NCBI RefSeq assembly: GCF_048544455.1
Contig: NC_133538.1
Location: 455,341,311 to 455,405,310, forward strand
Direction of reading: 5' to 3'
Origin: Silene latifolia
Taxonomy: Eukaryota; Streptophyta; Magnoliopsida; Caryophyllales; Caryophyllaceae
Length of the DNA: 64,000 nucleotides
Made by a program: the position numbers and the translations under genes
Part shown: positions 35,460 to 45,799 of the stretch, piece after piece
How the letters are laid out: every line of letters starts with the position of its first letter
How positions within the stretch are numbered: the first letter of the stretch is position 1
The notes under the pieces: model-generated
The model's input: only the letters and a program-made list of their open reading frames with translations
Told to the model about the DNA's origin: nothing
Database searches by the model: none

Positions 35460-37072
35460 CTAGTCTTCCATCATGCTATTATCATCACCACTTCCCTCAT
35501 GAGAAGTGGTCACATTGCCACTTTCCTTATCACTTTCTTCTTTGCTTTCCTCATCATTATCTTCACCATCTTCACCATCTCTTTCTTCATTTCCACTTGC
35601 TTCTTCCTCAATATTATCATCAATCTCCTCATCATTTCCAACATCCTCATTGTCTTCCACCACGTCCCTTGATGCACCCGGAAATAAGGCTTCTCTATCC
35701 GCCCAACTAGGCAAAGGACAAGATGGATCAAGGAGTCCTTGCCTAGCTAGATGTAGGAGGGGAGGATATTGAGCCAAATATGCATTCTTCCGATCTTCAT
35801 AAGCTTGCTTGTGCATGGCTTGCATAAGAAGAGTGACATAATCTTTTCCAATTTCAACTCCTTGCGGTTTGAACTCTTCATAATCATAGGGGTAAGGAGG
35901 TATAACAATGGAAGAGGAGGGGGTTTCATGATCACCCTTTTGTTGTTGAATGATGTACTCGGCTTCCTTGGATAGGGGAAGTAAATAGTTGGTCCGGTGG
36001 ACACTAAGACGGCAAATCTTTGCGGGTAAAGTGAATGATCGAGCCTCACTTGTAAGCCACCCATACTTGGTATCAAGGGGATTGTGAGCAACCCACTTAA
36101 ACTTGTTAATCAAGATGGACATATCAATAAGATGGCCACCATCCTTAGCCTTGTACTTGCTATCCTTATTGAAATTAGGATCAAAGTGCTTGGCTAGGGC
36201 CGTGACAAGGCCGCCATTAACAATAACGGTTTGACCCTTCTTCCCACTATCTACATGGAGCCATCTATCAACCAATAGCCTCAAAGAATTGTAAGGCTTG
36301 GTGTGAATTCTTCCAATATTCAAAGTTGATTCAAGGAGAATAAAATCGAGTCCCGTGAAATGATTGGTCTCTTTCCTAGCAATTATGGTATTTCCCACAA
36401 CTTTGTGCCATATTCTTATGCCCGGATGATGGACCAAAAGAGCACGACAAGCTTTAAAATCTTCAAATTTCTTCCCGGAGATTGCCTCCCAAAGAGGCTC
36501 GGGATCATACTTCCTATATTGCTTATAAAATTTATGTTCATCGCTAAGACCCAAAATTTCACCCAATTCCGGAAAGGTGATGCGTCTACTAGTGTTAGCT
36601 AGACGAAACTCAATATTTTCCCTATTCTCAACTTTTGTCACTTTTAAAGAACTTAAGAATTCCAAGACAAGGGAGGGGTATGTTACTTCCTTCATTTCAA
36701 ACAATTTCTTTAAACCCATGGCATTGAAAAGACTCTTGTTTGTTCAAGAACACCCAACTTCTCTAAAGCATCTTGGCATATGAATTTGGTGGATTGAATT
36801 TGTTTCATAGCAAACTTGACAAATGTATTTCTATGGGAATCGGAAATGAATGTTACCTCCGGGTAATGCAAGAGTTGATTAATTACCGGAGTAGAGGGTG
36901 ATGCTTCCATAGGAATTTGTTGAGGTTGTTGCACTTCCAAGCTTGGTGTTGATACCACCATTGCCAAAGCTTTCTTCATTTGTAGAGCTTTTTGCCTTTG
37001 AGAGAGAGTTGTAGCCTTTGGTGCCTTTGTTGCCTTTGCTTTTGCTTTTGTTGCTCCCTTTGTTCTTGCCAT
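35460..37072 (-). pseudogene. Element C ATHILA ORF-1-like gene
   Basis: The basic start MARTKGATKAKAKATKAPK is followed by a region homologous to element F's ORF-1 (YPSLVLEFLSSLKV, EPLWEAISGKKFEDF, GIRIWHKVVGNTIIARKETNHFTGLDF and VIVNGGLVTALAKHF). The tail is strongly acidic (an EDNEDVGNDEEIDDNIEEE-like run with Ser and Gly). This is the ATHILA ORF-1 family, once called env-like. The basic start and acidic end look more like a nuclear or nucleic-acid protein than a membrane protein, and I see no hydrophobic anchor. The region has about one break. It is preceded by a dyad array and a TATA-like box, so it may have its own promoter. Confidence 0.7.
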
Positions 37073-37370
37073 TTGATGAACTAACCAAGAAAAAGATCAA
37101 AAATCTTCAATTTGTAGAATGCCCAAATCGATTTTGAAGGTGAAAGGCTTTGCCTTTATGAGAACAAAAATCAATTCAAAGGTGAAGATTTTGTGCTTGG
37201 TTTTGATTGTTAATGAAGATGGAGTGATTGATTTGTTATTTGAAAGATGGTTTGATTTGATTTTGGTGAGTTTTGTTGAGGGTTTTTGTTTTTGAGATGG
37301 AGAGGATGAGGGTTTTGATGTTATGGGTAGTGTTTATGAGTGAATGAATGAATGAATGAAGGTGGGGTGG

Positions 37371-37380
37371 GTATTTAAAG
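37371..37380 (-). promoter_or_regulatory. Possible internal TATA box of element C
   Basis: The minus strand reads CTTTAAATACCCACC, close to the LTR's CTATAAATACCCC. It lies 26 bases downstream of the last unit of the interior dyad array and about 300 bases upstream of the ORF-1 start at 37072, a spacing fit for a promoter with a short leader. Confidence 0.5.
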
Positions 37381-37406
37381 AACTCGACAATTTTAGGACG
37401 CAAGGA

Positions 37407-37807
37407 CAATCCGTGCGGATTAGGCGCAATCCGCTCGGATTCTTCAGCTTCAAATTTTCAAAAATCCCGCCTAGAGACGGGCGGATTCTGGGGAATCCGC
37501 TCGGATTCTTCTGAGATGAGACGGGCGGATTTCGTGCAGGACGGACGGATTCTTGTCCGAGAGATTTTTCTTTGTTTTTCTTCACCGCAAGACGGGCGGA
37601 TTGTTCAAAAGACGGACGGATTACGTGAGACGGGCGTCTTTCCGTAAATCCGCTCGGATTCTTCAACAGTCAAGAATTTTTGCAATTTCAGCTCAGCCCA
37701 AGACGGGCGTCTTCTCAGCAGGACGCTCGGATCCTCTGCAGACGGGCGGATTCTCAGGAATCCGCTCGGATTGGTCCTTGTGTACACGGATTCAGTTCCA
37801 TCCGTGC
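37407..37807. repeat. Element C interior dyad array
   Basis: About fifteen units share the half-sites of the LTR array: AATCCG-CT-CGGATT (B-B'), AAGACG-GG-CGTCTT (A-A') and hybrids such as AGACG-GG-CGGATT (A-B'). All have core CGNNCG. The array lies between the gag-protease gene and the ORF-1 gene, directly before the possible internal TATA box. Confidence 0.88.
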
Positions 37808-38120
37808 ACCAACGCATTCCCTTATCATTCTTTCTTTCTTTCTTTCAAATCTTGTGTTCTTCATTGCGGGGGCACTACTAAGGCATGAATAGCCTAGGCA
37901 ATTGCCATCCCCACACTAAGGTAAAGCACTACACATCAATTAAAATCATTAGTCCCTCCCTCACTTCTCTCTTACATGACAATTATTTTGATCAAAGTAA
38001 AAATAAATCCATAAATGACAAAAATGCAATACAAAAATTAAATGTAAGTTAGGGAGTTAGAAATATTTACAAGTGGTGGTTTAGGGAGGACTCCACCAAA
38101 CTCTCATTCTTGATGAGATG

Positions 38121-40940
38121 TCAAGGGGGCATGTTCAAGGTGTTATTGATGTTGCTCAACACCTTGAAGAAGTAGTCAAAAGCTTGTTCATTGTTATGGT
38201 AGAGGTCCTCAATAGACCGTGGCCCTTGTTGTTGATCATGATCGATGGCATGCCCAATGTAGGGATTAAAGATCCCTTCAAATTCGTCGTCCCAAAGACC
38301 ACAAACTTCATTGAGTTGATCATTGAAAATCTCTTGCTTAGATGGAGACAACTCTCCCAATTTCTTTTCTTGGCCAATGAGGCCATCTTCTTCTTCCTTG
38401 GTTGATTTTGATGAGCTTTGCAAGCTCTCCTTGTCAAAATTCACTTGCTCTTTGAATGGAGCATCTTCAACTTTCTTCCTCCATTGGAGTTCCGATTTCT
38501 TCTTTTCATCTTTTCGGCTATAATGATCAATCATGAAACATGGCTCATGCAAACGAGGAGCTCTCATGGTCTTGTCAAGATTAAAAGTTATGCTTTCATC
38601 TCCCACTTCTAGAGTGAGTTCTCCATGTTTCACATCAATCACCGCACCCGCGGTGTGTAGGAAAGGTCTTCCTAAGATGATTGGAATGTTGGAATCTTCC
38701 TCCATATCAACTATGACAAAGTCTACCGGGATGAAAAACTTCCCAATTCGCACGGGGACATCTTCCCATATCCCTAGCGGTGTCTTCGTCGATCTATCGG
38801 CCATTTGAAGAGTGATATTGGTACATTTAAGCTCTCCCATTCCCAACCTTTTACTTACCGAGTACGGCATGACACTCACACTAGCCCCTAGATCACATAA
38901 GGCTTTGTTGATCGTTGTGTCGCCAATGGTACACGGTATTGAGAAGCTTCCCGGATCCTTTAGTTTTGGAGGTGAACTCCCTTGAAGTATGGCACTACTC
39001 ACCTTAGTGAAGGCGATAGTCTCAAGTTTCCGGATTGACTTCTTCTTTGTGAGGATATCTTTCATGTACTTTGCATAGGCCGGAACGTGATTGATTAATT
39101 CCGTGAAAGGAATTGAGACTTCTAAGTTCTTCACAATCTCCATGAACTTCCCAAGTTGATCATCAAATTTAGGCTTGGCTTGACGACTTGGAAAAGGAAG
39201 TCTAATCACAATGGGCTCCTTTTCTTTGGCTTTGTCTTCATTTTTCTTTGAGCTTTCTTCTTTTGATGATTCCCCTTCTTTGGGACCTTGCACCACAACT
39301 TCATTCTCACTAGCTCTCACAACTTCATCCTCAACTTGCTCCTTCGGTGCTTCATACCTTGTACCACTTCTCAAGTGAATGGCACTAACCGTTTCATGTC
39401 TAGGGGGATTACTTTGTGGTGGTAATTGCCCCTTTTGTCTTTGTGAGCTAGAAGATGCTAGTTGAGTTAATTGTGTTTCCAACATCTTGGTGTGAGCTAG
39501 AATGTTGTTGATGGTGGTGTCTTTTGCTTGGCTATCTTTTTGCATTTGGGTGAAAAATTCTTGTTGATTCTTTTGCATTTGGAGGACCGCTTTTTGGACA
39601 TCAAAACCTTGGTCATTGTGGTGATTGTATGGATTTTGATTTTGGTAACCTTGGTTTTGATTGAAAAAGGGTCTTTGATTTTGATTTCTCATGGGTGGTG
39701 GAGTGTATGTTGTTTGAGGGTTTTGAGCATTTTGGCTTTTGTATGGGAGATTTGGATGGAACTTGGTGTTTTCATTGTAAAAATTTGAATAAGGGGTACC
39801 ACTTTTGTAAGCTTGGAAAGCATTAACTTGTTCGGTTGTTCCCCTACACTCACTTGAGTCATGACCCAAGGTTCCACAATTATCACATATCCCGCTTGGG
39901 ATTGATGAGGATGCCGTCATGGCATTGACATGATGTTTTGATGATTTTGAGTTTTCCTCAAGTCTAGCCATAGCTTGTTCAAACTTCAAGTTGATTGTGT
40001 CAATGTGAGCACTAAGTTGAGCACCCAATTGAGTAACGGTGTCCACTTCATACTTTCCTCCTCTAGTAGCCTTGCGAGGCCTACTATATTGTGAATTATG
40101 GACCGCCATTTCCTCAATCTTGTTCCATGTTTGATTGTCATCAACTTCGGTGAACATTCCATTTGATCCCATATTGAGAATGTTCCTAGAATCTTCATAT
40201 AAACCATTCCAAAATTGTTGCACTAAAAACCATTCGCTAAGTCCATGGTGAGGACATGAGCGACAAATACCTTTGAACCGCTCCCAAGCTTCATACAAAG
40301 ATTCTTCATCCCTTTGCTTAAAACCCGTAATTTGAGCTCTTAGCATATTGGTCTTTTCCTGGGTAGAATTTTTGTAGAAAGCTAGAGCTAGCTTCTTCCA
40401 AGAATCTATTCCAAGGGTGGCCTTATCAAGGCCCTTCAACCATTGCTTTGCGGTGCCGATTAACGAAAAAGGAAATAAGACCCATCTTATTTGGTCTTGA
40501 GTCACGCCCGTTTGAGAGATAGCTTCACAATAATCACGAAATGTTTCCATATGAGAATGAGGGTCCTCACTAGGCATTCCCCCGAATTGGCTCCTCTCAA
40601 CTAGTTGAATGAAGGCGGACTTGGCAATAAAGTTTCCGGTAAGATGTTGTGGGGTAGGAGTACCATTTGGTAGATCCTCCTCGGTGGGTATAGAGTGTGA
40701 CGAGAATTTAGGCATTGTAGGTGGATTTTGTGTGGTATTGTTTAATGGGTTTTCTTCTCCTTCTATTGCGAAAGGATTGACAAACTCACTAGTGGGTTGA
40801 ACAACTTCACCAACACCTCCCAAATTCCTCCTAACAAGTCTCCTATTATTCGTCAAGGTTCTCTCGATTTCACGGTCAAAAGGTAACAAATCTCTTTGTA
40901 ACCTTCTAGACATGCAAAATATCAAACAACTCAAAAACAA
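38121..40940 (-). CDS. Element C gag-protease polyprotein
   Basis: Open over 939 codons. The start could be the second Met (MSRRLQRDLLPFD). The gag region around residues 100-280 has FSLIGTAKQWLKGL, AFYKNSTQEKTNMLRAQITGFKQ and ESLYEAWERFKGICRSCPHHGL, typical of the plant retrotransposon gag domain. A CCHC knuckle CDNCGTLGHDSSEC follows (around residue 360). The aspartic protease has the Athila form LCDLGASVSVMPYSV, with NIPIILGRPFL as the flap-side motif near the end. The product would form the particle and process itself. The coding frame starts about 90 bases after the primer site, as expected for an element leader. It is part of a retroelement, not a host gene. Confidence 0.85.
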   Translation of the reverse strand: MFLSCLIFCMSRRLQRDLLPFDREIERTLTNNRRLVRRNLGGVGEVVQPTSEFVNPFAIEGEENPLNNTTQNPPTMPKFSSHSIPTEEDLPNGTPTPQHLTGNFIAKSAFIQLVERSQFGGMPSEDPHSHMETFRDYCEAISQTGVTQDQIRWVLFPFSLIGTAKQWLKGLDKATLGIDSWKKLALAFYKNSTQEKTNMLRAQITGFKQRDEESLYEAWERFKGICRSCPHHGLSEWFLVQQFWNGLYEDSRNILNMGSNGMFTEVDDNQTWNKIEEMAVHNSQYSRPRKATRGGKYEVDTVTQLGAQLSAHIDTINLKFEQAMARLEENSKSSKHHVNAMTASSSIPSGICDNCGTLGHDSSECRGTTEQVNAFQAYKSGTPYSNFYNENTKFHPNLPYKSQNAQNPQTTYTPPPMRNQNQRPFFNQNQGYQNQNPYNHHNDQGFDVQKAVLQMQKNQQEFFTQMQKDSQAKDTTINNILAHTKMLETQLTQLASSSSQRQKGQLPPQSNPPRHETVSAIHLRSGTRYEAPKEQVEDEVVRASENEVVVQGPKEGESSKEESSKKNEDKAKEKEPIVIRLPFPSRQAKPKFDDQLGKFMEIVKNLEVSIPFTELINHVPAYAKYMKDILTKKKSIRKLETIAFTKVSSAILQGSSPPKLKDPGSFSIPCTIGDTTINKALCDLGASVSVMPYSVSKRLGMGELKCTNITLQMADRSTKTPLGIWEDVPVRIGKFFIPVDFVIVDMEEDSNIPIILGRPFLHTAGAVIDVKHGELTLEVGDESITFNLDKTMRAPRLHEPCFMIDHYSRKDEKKKSELQWRKKVEDAPFKEQVNFDKESLQSSSKSTKEEEDGLIGQEKKLGELSPSKQEIFNDQLNEVCGLWDDEFEGIFNPYIGHAIDHDQQQGPRSIEDLYHNNEQAFDYFFKVLSNINNTLNMPP

Positions 40941-41030
40941 TTAGAACAAACCTTGAGGAGTTTTACTTCCCCAAGGTGAAGAAAGACACAACTAAAAACA
41001 ATAAAAGAAATCTTAAATCAATTAAACACC

Positions 41031-41050
41031 GTCCCCGGCCACGGCGCCAT
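41031..41050 (-). promoter_or_regulatory. Element C primer binding site
   Basis: The minus strand reads TGGCGCCGTGGCCGGGGA, three bases from the right LTR. This is the Athila-type primer site with one or two changes from TGGCGCCGTTGCCGGGGA, and differs from the initiator Met site used by A, B, D and E. Confidence 0.8.
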
Positions 41051-41053
41051 TTT

Positions 41054-42808
41054 TGATCGGAGCCATTTGGTGTTCACAATTAAGCATATGTGGTCGTTGG
41101 TCAATGGTCGATACAAAACACAATTTATACTTCACAAACAACTCTACAATTAGTAAAGAGGCAAGTAAAGGTCGGATCCCAAGGGACGGGTATTGAAATG
41201 AAGATTCTATTGTAACTAGTGGTGTCTAGGGGTGTCACAAATTGGGTTGATGTAGAAGGTTACTAAACTAAAATAGCAATGAAAATAAACTAACAAGATA
41301 AATAAAATAAGGGTGTAAACAATTGATTAAAAGCACTAGGGTGTCATGGGTTCATAGGGGAATCATGGGATATGATCATACAAACATGTTCTCAAATTAT
41401 AAGCAAGCAATTATTATTGTGATGGATTGAGTTGGGTTATATCTTACAATCCTAGGAAAGTTTGGGTCCCGGAGCCGAATCTCTTGGATTGTACAACACC
41501 TACAAGTCGACTTAATCTTCCCTACTTAACACATGCATGGTCTAACAAGACTCGAGTTGGGTTATGTCTTACAAGTCAAGTTGAAAGGATAGAAGATGAT
41601 AGTAAATGCAAGGATTCATAGGCTTAGCATTTCATCAAATATAACATGTGCATGTATTAAGATCAAAACAAGCAAGCAAATAAGATATGAAAGCATATTA
41701 ATTTAAGCATGAATCATTCCCCATGTTGGTTTCCCCTAATCACCCATTAAACCCTAGCTAAGAGACTACTCACTCATTATCATATTGATCATGCTAGAAA
41801 GGTTGTCAATCATACTAACATAATGAAACATGATGAATAAATAAAAGTAATTAGCAATAATTAAAAAGGGATTAAGAGATTATACCTACTAATGATTCCA
41901 ATAATAAAGCAAGAATAATAGAAGTACTTGAATCCTAGATTGAGAGGTTGTCAATCCCCCAATAATAACCCAAATAATCTTCAATTATCCAAAATAAAGT
42001 AAGAACAAGAGAGAGATTAAAGAACTAAAACTTGGATTAAAACTTGATTAATATTTGATTACAATATTGAAGAGAGATTTGATTGATATTAACTACACTA
42101 ATTATTGATAAGAAGAACATGCTCCTCTAATTAGACTAATGGGGTATTTATAGTGAAAATTAGGGAGGATGCATTAGGGTTAACTAAGGGCTAAACTAGT
42201 AATTACACTTTTTAAGTTGAGCAAGGAGCCTCCGGGATTATCCGAGAGAAGGGCTTCTCTTATCGATGCTTGAGGAATGAAAACGTGCTGTGCTGCGATC
42301 CGTGCGGATGGGAGTCGGGACGGCCGGATCTGGGCTGAGGAATCCGAGCGGATTCTTGGGCAAGACGCTCGGATTGGCGAGGGGGAATCCGAGCGGATTC
42401 CTTTGCGGGACGCTCGGATTGGCGAGGACGGACGGATTCTCTACAATCCGTTCGGATTGTAGTTCAAAGAACTTTCCTTCTTCTTTTTCTTCCCTTTTCT
42501 TCACGAATTCCTTGGGGATTTCCTTGGGGACTCAAGGATCCTTTTCTCAACAATGTTCTTCTACTATGCTATGTACAAAGGCCTTCTAGTCTTGTCTCTC
42601 CTTGATGCTTGGTCATTGAATATGATCAATTTAGCCTTGTTTTGCCATGAAAATGCAAGATTCTTACTCCTTTCCTACCAAGGGATCAAAATCTCAAAGA
42701 ATATGCAAAACAAAGAACTATAGATAAGAAATGACCCAAATAGGCACTAAAAAGCATAGAAACAATGGTAATTCGGGGGCTAAATATGCGCCAATTATGG
42801 TCACATCA
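41054..42808 (-). repeat. Element C right LTR (5' LTR)
   Basis: 1755 bases. In the element's own sense the order is LTR start (42808), dyad array (42460-42297), TATA box CTATAAATAC (42153-42144), then the rest of the LTR and the primer site. This is the LTR that would drive the element. Confidence 0.92.
42297..42460. repeat. Element C right-LTR dyad array
   Basis: Eight units in the same order as in the left LTR. One unit reads AATCCGAGCGGATT here and AATCCAAGCGGATT in the sister. Directly before it TGCTGTGCTG stands where the sister has TCTTTGTCTTTG. Confidence 0.9.
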
Positions 42809-43689
42809 CCTGCTCAATAACTGCTCACCACCCCCGAATGGATCACCACAGTTTTTAAAACATTTAAACGGGGTCAGTACTAATCACACAATTCAATACA
42901 TATATCAACAATAAGATAAACAGAAAATTTGAATCACACACACACAAAACACACACCACTAACTCCCATCGTCTCAATATCGACCGTCCACCGGACCACC
43001 GCCGGGGGGACCGCAGCCGTTCCCACCTAAGCCCCGCTCATCGTACGAGCGATAACCCTGTCCCATTAATGTGCACATCCCCTTCCGTGGCGGGTTCCAC
43101 GAAGGGCGAAACTAGGGCGTGAAGTCACTCCCGCAAGTGACCCCACTCAGCCGAGAACGCATCTCGAGAACCATAGACAACCAATCACAATCACAATTAC
43201 AATCACAATCATCATATCAAACAACTAACTACAAAGACATCACCAATATCCCATTATGGGACTAATACTCGAGTAGAAATCCTACCCTAAAGCACAACAC
43301 GCAGACGGTATCTACAAATTTGTATCAAAACGGCTCCTCTACGAATTCTCCTCCTATCATACATAACACATAAAGACTACACATCACAAACTACACACCA
43401 AAACCCCCAATTCCTAAATTAGGGTTTAACCAATCTTAACAAAACATTATAAAAACTATATTAAAAGCTTACCCTCGACGCAAGGATTCCAACGACACGA
43501 AAAACGACAAGAACCGACCGTCTGAACTCCGGGAATTGCTAAGAATGCGATTAGGAAGATGAAGTGGCTGCTTTCTCTCTTAAACAGGGTTTTAGGTTTT
43601 GTAAAAGTGAATTAAAACAATGACGAATATGTTTAAATACCTTAATCGCATAATTAACAAAACCCGAGAAAACTCCCCGTAAAACCGGA

Positions 43690-43822
43690 CACTCGATCGA
43701 GTACCCAAGGTACTCGATCGAGTACCCCAGCTACTCGATCGAGTACCCAACAGGTCAGAAACTATTCTAAAACGCAACTTACCCTTACTCGACAGAGTAA
43801 GGCCTACTCGATAGAGTACCCA
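43690..43822. repeat. Element B2 right-LTR dyad array
   Basis: Five units: three ACTCGATCGAGT, then ACTCGACAGAGT and ACTCGATAGAGT. There is one unit fewer than in the left LTR. The minus-strand TATA-like GTATTTAAAC at 43631-43640 follows about 50 bases downstream in the element's sense. Confidence 0.9.
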
Positions 43823-45518
43823 AAGACTCATAAATACGGAGTATTACACAAAGACCCGTGTTTGGTAGAAGGTTTGCTTGAGGATTTAAAGCGTTTTCGA
43901 GGTAACGGTGATAGGTTACTCGACAATGAGTCGATATTTCACCCCCTTTAACTCGGTTTTTACACTCCTTTATCGTAAAGTTTTATTCTTTAATTGTTGT
44001 TGATGTGTAGTTGTTGTTATTAATGAATTAGTTGTGTTTCATTTCCATCTTAACCTCGCCTGAAAAGTCGTCTTAAAATGAGTTGAAGTAGACTGTTTTG
44101 AATTGCGTTTTTGGAGATGTGCAAGACGATTTTTGCGTTGGAATTGGACTGGTTCGGGGCTCAGTTTTTGGACGGGTAGAACGATGTTCTTCGGTCTGTT
44201 TCTAGGCCGTTGGAGTAGAGACTGTGTGGACTGGTTTACCGGGTAGTTCGAGTAGAGATGGCTCATCTTCGGTCTGCTTTAGGCGTGAACATGTAGTAGC
44301 TTAGGGCGTGTGATACTCTGTTTTGGGTGGGCTTTTAATGAGTATTTAGGACTGTTTTGGACAGTCGAGATCGCAGGTTGCGGGTGGGTGTCGTTGGTCA
44401 GCGTTTGTAAGTTAGTTTGGGTCATTTTAGGCGTATGAATATATGTATAAATGTATCCGTCTCAAGCAAGTTTATATGTCTGTCTTTTGTTTCACATGTT
44501 GGTTGACCCACGTTTGGTCACGGTTTTGTGGCGGTTTTCCGGACTGTTTGGCAGCCGTGAAATGGGTGGTGGTGTGGTCGGTTTTGGTACCTTTTGTAGC
44601 GCGGTTTATGTGGCCATTCGAGTTAGCTTGAGCAGTCAAAATGGAGGTGTTGGGTTGTCGTCATGGTGTGGGAGTCATACCTTTCCCTTGCCTTCTTGTT
44701 TGAGTTCCTTTAAAAAAATTTGTGAATATGTATTTTTTTTGGGCTCACCATACTCTTTTGTTGGGCTGGCTTAAAGTTATTGGGCCACACTCATATTATG
44801 AGTGCTTTCGGCGCCAATTTAGTATGTATGAATCGTTTAAATTCCCGCCTCGAATTCTATAACGTAATTCATTAATATTGTTCTTTCACATAATTATTTT
44901 GTTGGGCTCATTTGATTTAGTTTGTTGGGCTCATTTGATTTTAGTAAATGGGCTAGCTATATTTGGTCATTTGGGCTATTCATGTTTATAAATTGTTTTG
45001 GCGCTAGTTTGGTTTATTTAAAATATGATTAAATAACTGTCTCGTATTTTATATAACGTAATTTGTTAATATCGCTCTTTTACACATTTATTCATTTGGG
45101 CTTGACTTGTTAATCTAATTGGACTTCTCATATTTATTTATTTGGTCTTGCATTGCTAATTTAATTGAAATTGGCTTATTAATTTAGTTGGACTTGTCAA
45201 GCTTGCTTGTTGGGCTAAGTTTGTTATATTCATTGGGTTTGTGATGGTTCACATGTTGGGTTCTAGTGATTTCTAGTATTGGGCCTCGCATGGTTTGATT
45301 ATTGGGCTCATGAATGAGTCATGTGGGCTTGGTCACATATTATTCCGTAATTTCATATAAAGTAAATTATTCATTATCACTTGTTATATTTTATTTAACC
45401 GGCATGTTAAATTATGAAGTAGAATATTTATTAATATAATACAAGTATGAGATATTTATTATAAATATGTACTTGTAGTGAGTCGTGTTCTAGATAATGT
45501 CTAGTATTGTTCGGTTGT

Positions 45519-45797
45519 GGGAGTCTCGATCCTATCGGATACTAGGGGTGAGCCATAGGCCCTCTAATTACGATATGATCGTCGAGATTGATGTTCCCAT
45601 CCGTACTTATGGTGATGCAGGCCATAAGTATGAATGTGACATTAATAATCCCGTCCCTGAGTCTCGGTCCTATCGGATACTAGGGGTGAGCCATAGGCCC
45701 TCTAGTTGCGATAAGGTAGTCGGGATTGATGTTCCCATCCGTACTTATGGTGAGATGCAAGCCATAAGTATGAATGTAATATTAATAATCCCGTTCT
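45519..45797. repeat. Tandem duplication of about 140 bases in D's LTR
   Basis: Two copies, each with CCTATCGGATACTAGGGGTG, then GAGCCATAGGCCCTCTA, GTTCCCATCCGTACTTATGG, and ending AATAATCCCGT. They differ at few positions. A palindromic pair CATAAGTA and TACTTATG occurs in each copy. Confidence 0.85.
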
Positions 45798-45799
45798 AT

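Larger units (their letters stand above)
31761..42808 (-). mobile_element. Element C: Athila-like Ty3/gypsy element with gag-protease and ORF-1, non-autonomous, very young
   Basis: Both LTRs are 1755 bases (31761-33515 and 41054-42808), TGATCGGAGCC to GGTCACATCA on the plus strand. By eye they differ at about a dozen positions plus a few small word changes. The flanks CCTGT (31756-31760) and CCTGC (42809-42813) are the likely target duplication with one change. The primer site TGGCGCCGTGGCCGGGGA and a purine tract are present. Coding parts on the minus strand are gag-protease (40940-38121) and an ATHILA ORF-1-like gene (37072-35460). No reverse transcriptase, RNase H or integrase is recognisable between the LTRs, so movement would need another element's enzymes. 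Under a common plant rate (1.3e-8 per site per year) the LTRs suggest a few hundred thousand years. Confidence 0.87.
25673..43848 (-). mobile_element. Element B2: non-coding LTR retrotransposon, structurally whole, split by element C
   Basis: LTRs are 25673-27011 and 31464-43848, the latter interrupted by element C at 31761-42808. Each is about 1.33 kb once the insert is set aside. The target duplication CAAAG is exact (25668-25672 and 43849-43853). The primer site complement GCTCTGATACCA (31450-31461) touches the right LTR and a purine tract (minus strand) follows the left LTR. The 4.45-kb interior has no coding domain. It inserted in D's 5' LTR within ten bases of the end of B1. The LTR pair is close, so the insertion is fairly young, and C is younger still. 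Confidence 0.87.
31464..43848 (-). repeat. Element B2 right LTR (5' LTR), interrupted by element C
   Basis: The two arms, 31464-31760 and 42809-43848, together match the left LTR. The dyad array is at 43690-43822 and the TATA-like GTATTTAAAC (minus strand) at 43631-43640. CAAAG, the target duplication, follows at 43849. Confidence 0.87.

Noticed and set aside
35506-35772. Ser/Leu-rich frame on the plus strand
   Set aside because: It is the reverse-strand shadow of the acidic tail of element C's ORF-1 gene.
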